DNA of 64,000 bases from Bradyrhizobium sp. B124 (GTDB lineage: Bacteria; Pseudomonadota; Alphaproteobacteria; Rhizobiales; Xanthobacteraceae): NCBI RefSeq assembly GCF_038967635.1, contig NZ_CP152413.1, positions 3,100,001 to 3,164,000 on the forward strand. The letters are read 5' to 3'. Below, piece after piece: positions 62,118 to 64,000 of this stretch (position 1 is the stretch's first letter; each line of letters begins with the position of its first letter). The notes below the pieces were generated by a model that did no database searches, was not told where the DNA came from, and worked only from the letters and a program-made list of their open reading frames with translations. The translations under genes and the position numbers were made by a program.

Positions 62118-62999
62118 TCAGGCGAACACGGCGCGGTTCTGCGCGATAAACTGCTGGATCGAGAGCGGTGGTGTTCCCGTGATCTTCTCGACGGCATCGT
62201 TGGTGCCCGAGAAAATGCCGTCGCGATAATTCTTGGCGACTTCGACCAAGTGCTGTACCAGGAACGGAGGGAACTTGTAGAGCTTCTCCATCTTGTCCTT
62301 GAACACCTCGATCGAGGTCGGCGCGTAGTCGATCCTGGCGGCGAGCACTTCGCTCATCTCGGCGGCGATTTCGGTGTGGTTCATCTCCACAGGTCCGTGC
62401 AGCGGATAGATCTTGCCCTCATGGCCTTGCGGCTTGGCTAGGAGGTGGGCAATGACGCGCCCCTGATCGTCGCTGGCGATCGGCGCGTGGCGGCCGTTCT
62501 CAAACGGAAATTCGATCTTCTTTTTCGCCCAGATTTCTTTTCCGAAATGCGGGTAAACCAGCCAATCGGCAAAAAACGTCGGGCGAAGATGCGTTGTCGC
62601 AACGCCTGACCAGTCGAACACTCGTTCTGAAACCCAATGATCCTGCGCCGCGTGGCTCGCCGATTCCCGGCGCGCCGAAATCTGCGACATGTTGACGATC
62701 GCGCTGACGCCGGCCTCTCTCGCTGCCTGGGCAAAATAGGCGGCCGCGCTGATGATTCCCGGTGCGATCGGATGGAGGAAATAGGCGGACTGGATGCCCT
62801 CCATGGCCGCGCGAATAGCGTCGATGTCCGTGAAATCGCCGACGGAGATATCAACGCCGCGCTGCCTCAGCGCTGCCGCACGCTCGCCATCCGAGCGCAC
62901 GTAGGCGCGCACCTTCTTGCCCATTTTGAGCAATTCGTCGACGGCCGCACCCCCGGTCCGCCCAGTCGCACCGCTGACCAGAATAGTTGCTTCGCTCAT
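62118..62999 (-). CDS. NmrA-like NAD(P)-binding protein
   Basis: A 293-residue atypical short-chain dehydrogenase of the NmrA/QOR2 group. The nucleotide-binding start is ILVSGATGRTGGAAVDELLK, with GVDISVGDFTDIDAIRAAME next; the C-terminal part includes FFADWLVYPHFGKEIWAKKK and IASDDQGRVIAHLLA. The usual YxxxK pair is absent, as in NmrA-like redox sensors or quinone reductases. AAGGAG lies 8-9 nt before ATG 62999. It heads the operon and is preceded by two MarR-type operators. Confidence 0.85.
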   Translation of the reverse strand: MSEATILVSGATGRTGGAAVDELLKMGKKVRAYVRSDGERAAALRQRGVDISVGDFTDIDAIRAAMEGIQSAYFLHPIAPGIISAAAYFAQAAREAGVSAIVNMSQISARRESASHAAQDHWVSERVFDWSGVATTHLRPTFFADWLVYPHFGKEIWAKKKIEFPFENGRHAPIASDDQGRVIAHLLAKPQGHEGKIYPLHGPVEMNHTEIAAEMSEVLAARIDYAPTSIEVFKDKMEKLYKFPPFLVQHLVEVAKNYRDGIFSGTNDAVEKITGTPPLSIQQFIAQNRAVFA

Positions 63000-63022
63000 G
63001 ACGACGCTCCTTTGTCCATTTG

Positions 63023-63036
63023 AGAGCATATGCTCT
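63023..63036. promoter_or_regulatory. Probable MarR operator 1
   Basis: AGAGCATATGCTCT is a perfect 14-bp palindrome lying just downstream of the predicted transcription start (near 63040) of the NmrA-NTF2-SDR-MarR operon. Its centre is 30 bp, about three helical turns, from operator 2. Confidence 0.65.
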
Positions 63037-63046
63037 TACATAGGCT

Positions 63047-63074
63047 AAGATAGGTGCATATACTCCTAAGTCAA
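63047..63074 (-). promoter_or_regulatory. Probable sigma-70 promoter of the NmrA-MarR operon
   Basis: On the minus strand TTGACT (63074-63069), a 16-bp spacer and TATCTT (63052-63047). The -35 box is one base from consensus and the -10 box two bases from it. It is located 48 bp upstream of ATG 62999. The spacer is almost wholly occupied by operator 2. Confidence 0.55.
63052..63067. promoter_or_regulatory. Probable MarR operator 2
   Basis: AGGTGCATATACTCCT is an imperfect palindrome (12 of 16 positions symmetrical) sharing the GCATAT core with operator 1. It lies between the predicted -35 and -10 boxes, a position where binding would block RNA polymerase. Confidence 0.55.
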
Positions 63075-63334
63075 GTCGCTTGTTTCGGCAGCGGGCGTGG
63101 GGCCGTTCACATCGCCGTGTCGTTCACAGGCTCAATGACGGCCCTGCCGGGAGAGCCGTCAGATGTCGGAATTCGTCCGGGCATGACGCGCCGGGCGGCC
63201 TCTATGCGCGCGACAGGCGACTTTGCGCTATCTCGACCGAGTACTGCCGCAACCCGTCAAGTTGCCATGCTGAACACACCGGCAACCGACCGCTACTTTG
63301 CATGGGGTTGTTTTCGATATTTTGGCAGTGCTCT
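63068..63334. other. Gap with no supported gene
   Basis: Beyond the operator region there is about 265 bp before the DUF1501 stop codon. I see no start codon with a ribosome-binding site leading into a protein-like frame, and none of the repeat families found elsewhere in the window. Confidence 0.5.
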
Positions 63335-64000
63335 TCAAACCAAATTCAGGTCCTTCGGCTTGATGCCGGTGAAGATGCGCTCGAGGCTGGCCTGCTGCAG
63401 GCCGTAGACATGCTGGATCAGGCCGGCGAAGAACGCCTTGTAGTCGGTCAGAACCGGAAAATCGCGGTTCTGGAACAGCGTCGCCTGTGCGACCTGGACC
63501 TGCTCGCCGGCCATGCGGCCGCCATTGATGCCGCCGCCCATCACCCAGTAGACGCTGCCATGGCCGTGATCGGTGCCGCGGTCGCCGTTCTCGCGGAAGG
63601 TGCGGCCGAACTCGGAGATCACGACCACGACGGTGTCGCGCCACATCGCCGGGCCGATCTCTTCCGAGAAGCCGGCGAGGCCCCTGCCCAGTTCGCCGAG
63701 ACGGTCGGCGAGATAGCCGGTCGCCGCGCCCTGGTTGACGTGGGTGTCCCAGCCGCCGACGTCGACGAAGCCGAGGTTGAACTGCTCGCGCATCAGGCGG
63801 CCGATCCGCCGCGCCGACAGCTCGAAGCCGCGCGGCGACACGGCGCCGCGGTTGGCCGCCATCATCTCCTCGGAGACCGATTTGTAGACGTCGTCGCGGA
63901 CCCGAAAGCCTTCCGAAACCGAATTGGCAAGATCGCCCTTCGCATACATCTCCCTGATCAGCCGCGCCTGGCGGTCGTCGACACCCGGCTTGCTGACGCT
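63335..64000 (-). CDS. DUF1501 family protein (5' end outside window)
   Basis: The visible C-terminal 221 residues begin SVSKPGVDDRQARLIREMYA at the window edge and stay in frame to the stop. Family features are LGFVDVGGWDTHVNQGAATG, TVVVVISEFGRTFRENGDRG, TDHGHGSVYWVMGGGINGGR and a C-terminal LFQNRDFPVLTDYKAFFAGL. The DTH and TDHGHG segments carry the Asp/His residues shared with alkaline-phosphatase-like sulfatases. Members are usually exported by Tat and sit beside DUF1800 genes, which would lie outside the window. The substrate is unknown. Confidence 0.9.
   Translation of the reverse strand, partial: SVSKPGVDDRQARLIREMYAKGDLANSVSEGFRVRDDVYKSVSEEMMAANRGAVSPRGFELSARRIGRLMREQFNLGFVDVGGWDTHVNQGAATGYLADRLGELGRGLAGFSEEIGPAMWRDTVVVVISEFGRTFRENGDRGTDHGHGSVYWVMGGGINGGRMAGEQVQVAQATLFQNRDFPVLTDYKAFFAGLIQHVYGLQQASLERIFTGIKPKDLNLV

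Overview
The window is ordinary, gene-dense chromosome from a high-GC alphaproteobacterium of the order Rhizobiales, most likely Bradyrhizobium. Three things point there. The gene at 49433-50602 closely matches my memory of the structurally characterised D-tartrate dehydratase of Bradyrhizobium japonicum. Many short alphaproteobacterial DUF families are present (TIGR02301, DUF1236, DUF3096, DUF6894, DUF2339, DUF3297). The intergenic regions carry several palindromic repeat families of the kind seen in Bradyrhizobium. I see no rRNA, tRNA, CRISPR array, transposase or phage gene.

Layout. 1-10 kb: a cut-off gene, a Nudix hydrolase, a TIGR02301 protein, a HAD phosphatase, a dihydroorotase-like amidohydrolase, then an overlapping run ygfZ-tag-HD hydrolase, a tyrosine phosphatase and a 899-residue DUF2339 membrane protein. 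10-20 kb: an MFS transporter and an AcuI-type reductase whose ribosome-binding sites are each buried in a perfect hairpin, a SleB-like cell-wall hydrolase, pyruvate phosphate dikinase with a histone H1-like N-terminal tail, and small membrane or periplasmic proteins. 20-28 kb: sppA, a 63-residue membrane protein, glyQ, glyS and a methyltransferase on one strand, then a TrmN6-like methyltransferase and DUF2007 divergent from a polyprenyl diphosphate synthase. 28-38 kb: AraC regulator with transglutaminase, an orphan LivK-like binding protein, an enolase-superfamily enzyme, a cupin, a GST, a PHA depolymerase and an orphan ModA-like binding protein. 38-46 kb: a formate/nitrite channel followed by a PP2C phosphatase-kinase fusion, preceded by a canonical sigma-54 promoter and a leader of about 200 nt; an amino-acid-type binding protein; a class III cyclase fused to a formylglycine-generating-enzyme-like domain; an AraC regulator divergent from an MFS transporter. 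46-55 kb: malonyl-CoA decarboxylase, DUF2157, tarD, DUF3297-glutathione peroxidase-amidase, and a diheme cytochrome c downstream of a sorbosone-dehydrogenase-like quinoprotein. 55-60 kb: pqqABCDE with a proline iminopeptidase gene overlapping the end of pqqE. 60-63 kb: an NmrA-NTF2-SDR-MarR operon with two probable MarR operators. The window ends inside a DUF1501 gene.

Functional links. The pqq operon makes the cofactor for periplasmic quinoproteins, and a quinoprotein plus a cytochrome c electron acceptor lie directly beside it. The nitrite channel and kinase-phosphatase look nitrogen-regulated. The 60-63 kb operon looks autoregulated by its last gene. The most unusual signals are the paired hairpins that bury Shine-Dalgarno sites (11.8 and 13.1 kb), the sigma-54 promoter with its structured leader (41.0 kb), an intergenic repeat translated as the N-terminus of a methyltransferase (26.5 kb), and the peptidase coupled to pqqE (59.2 kb).
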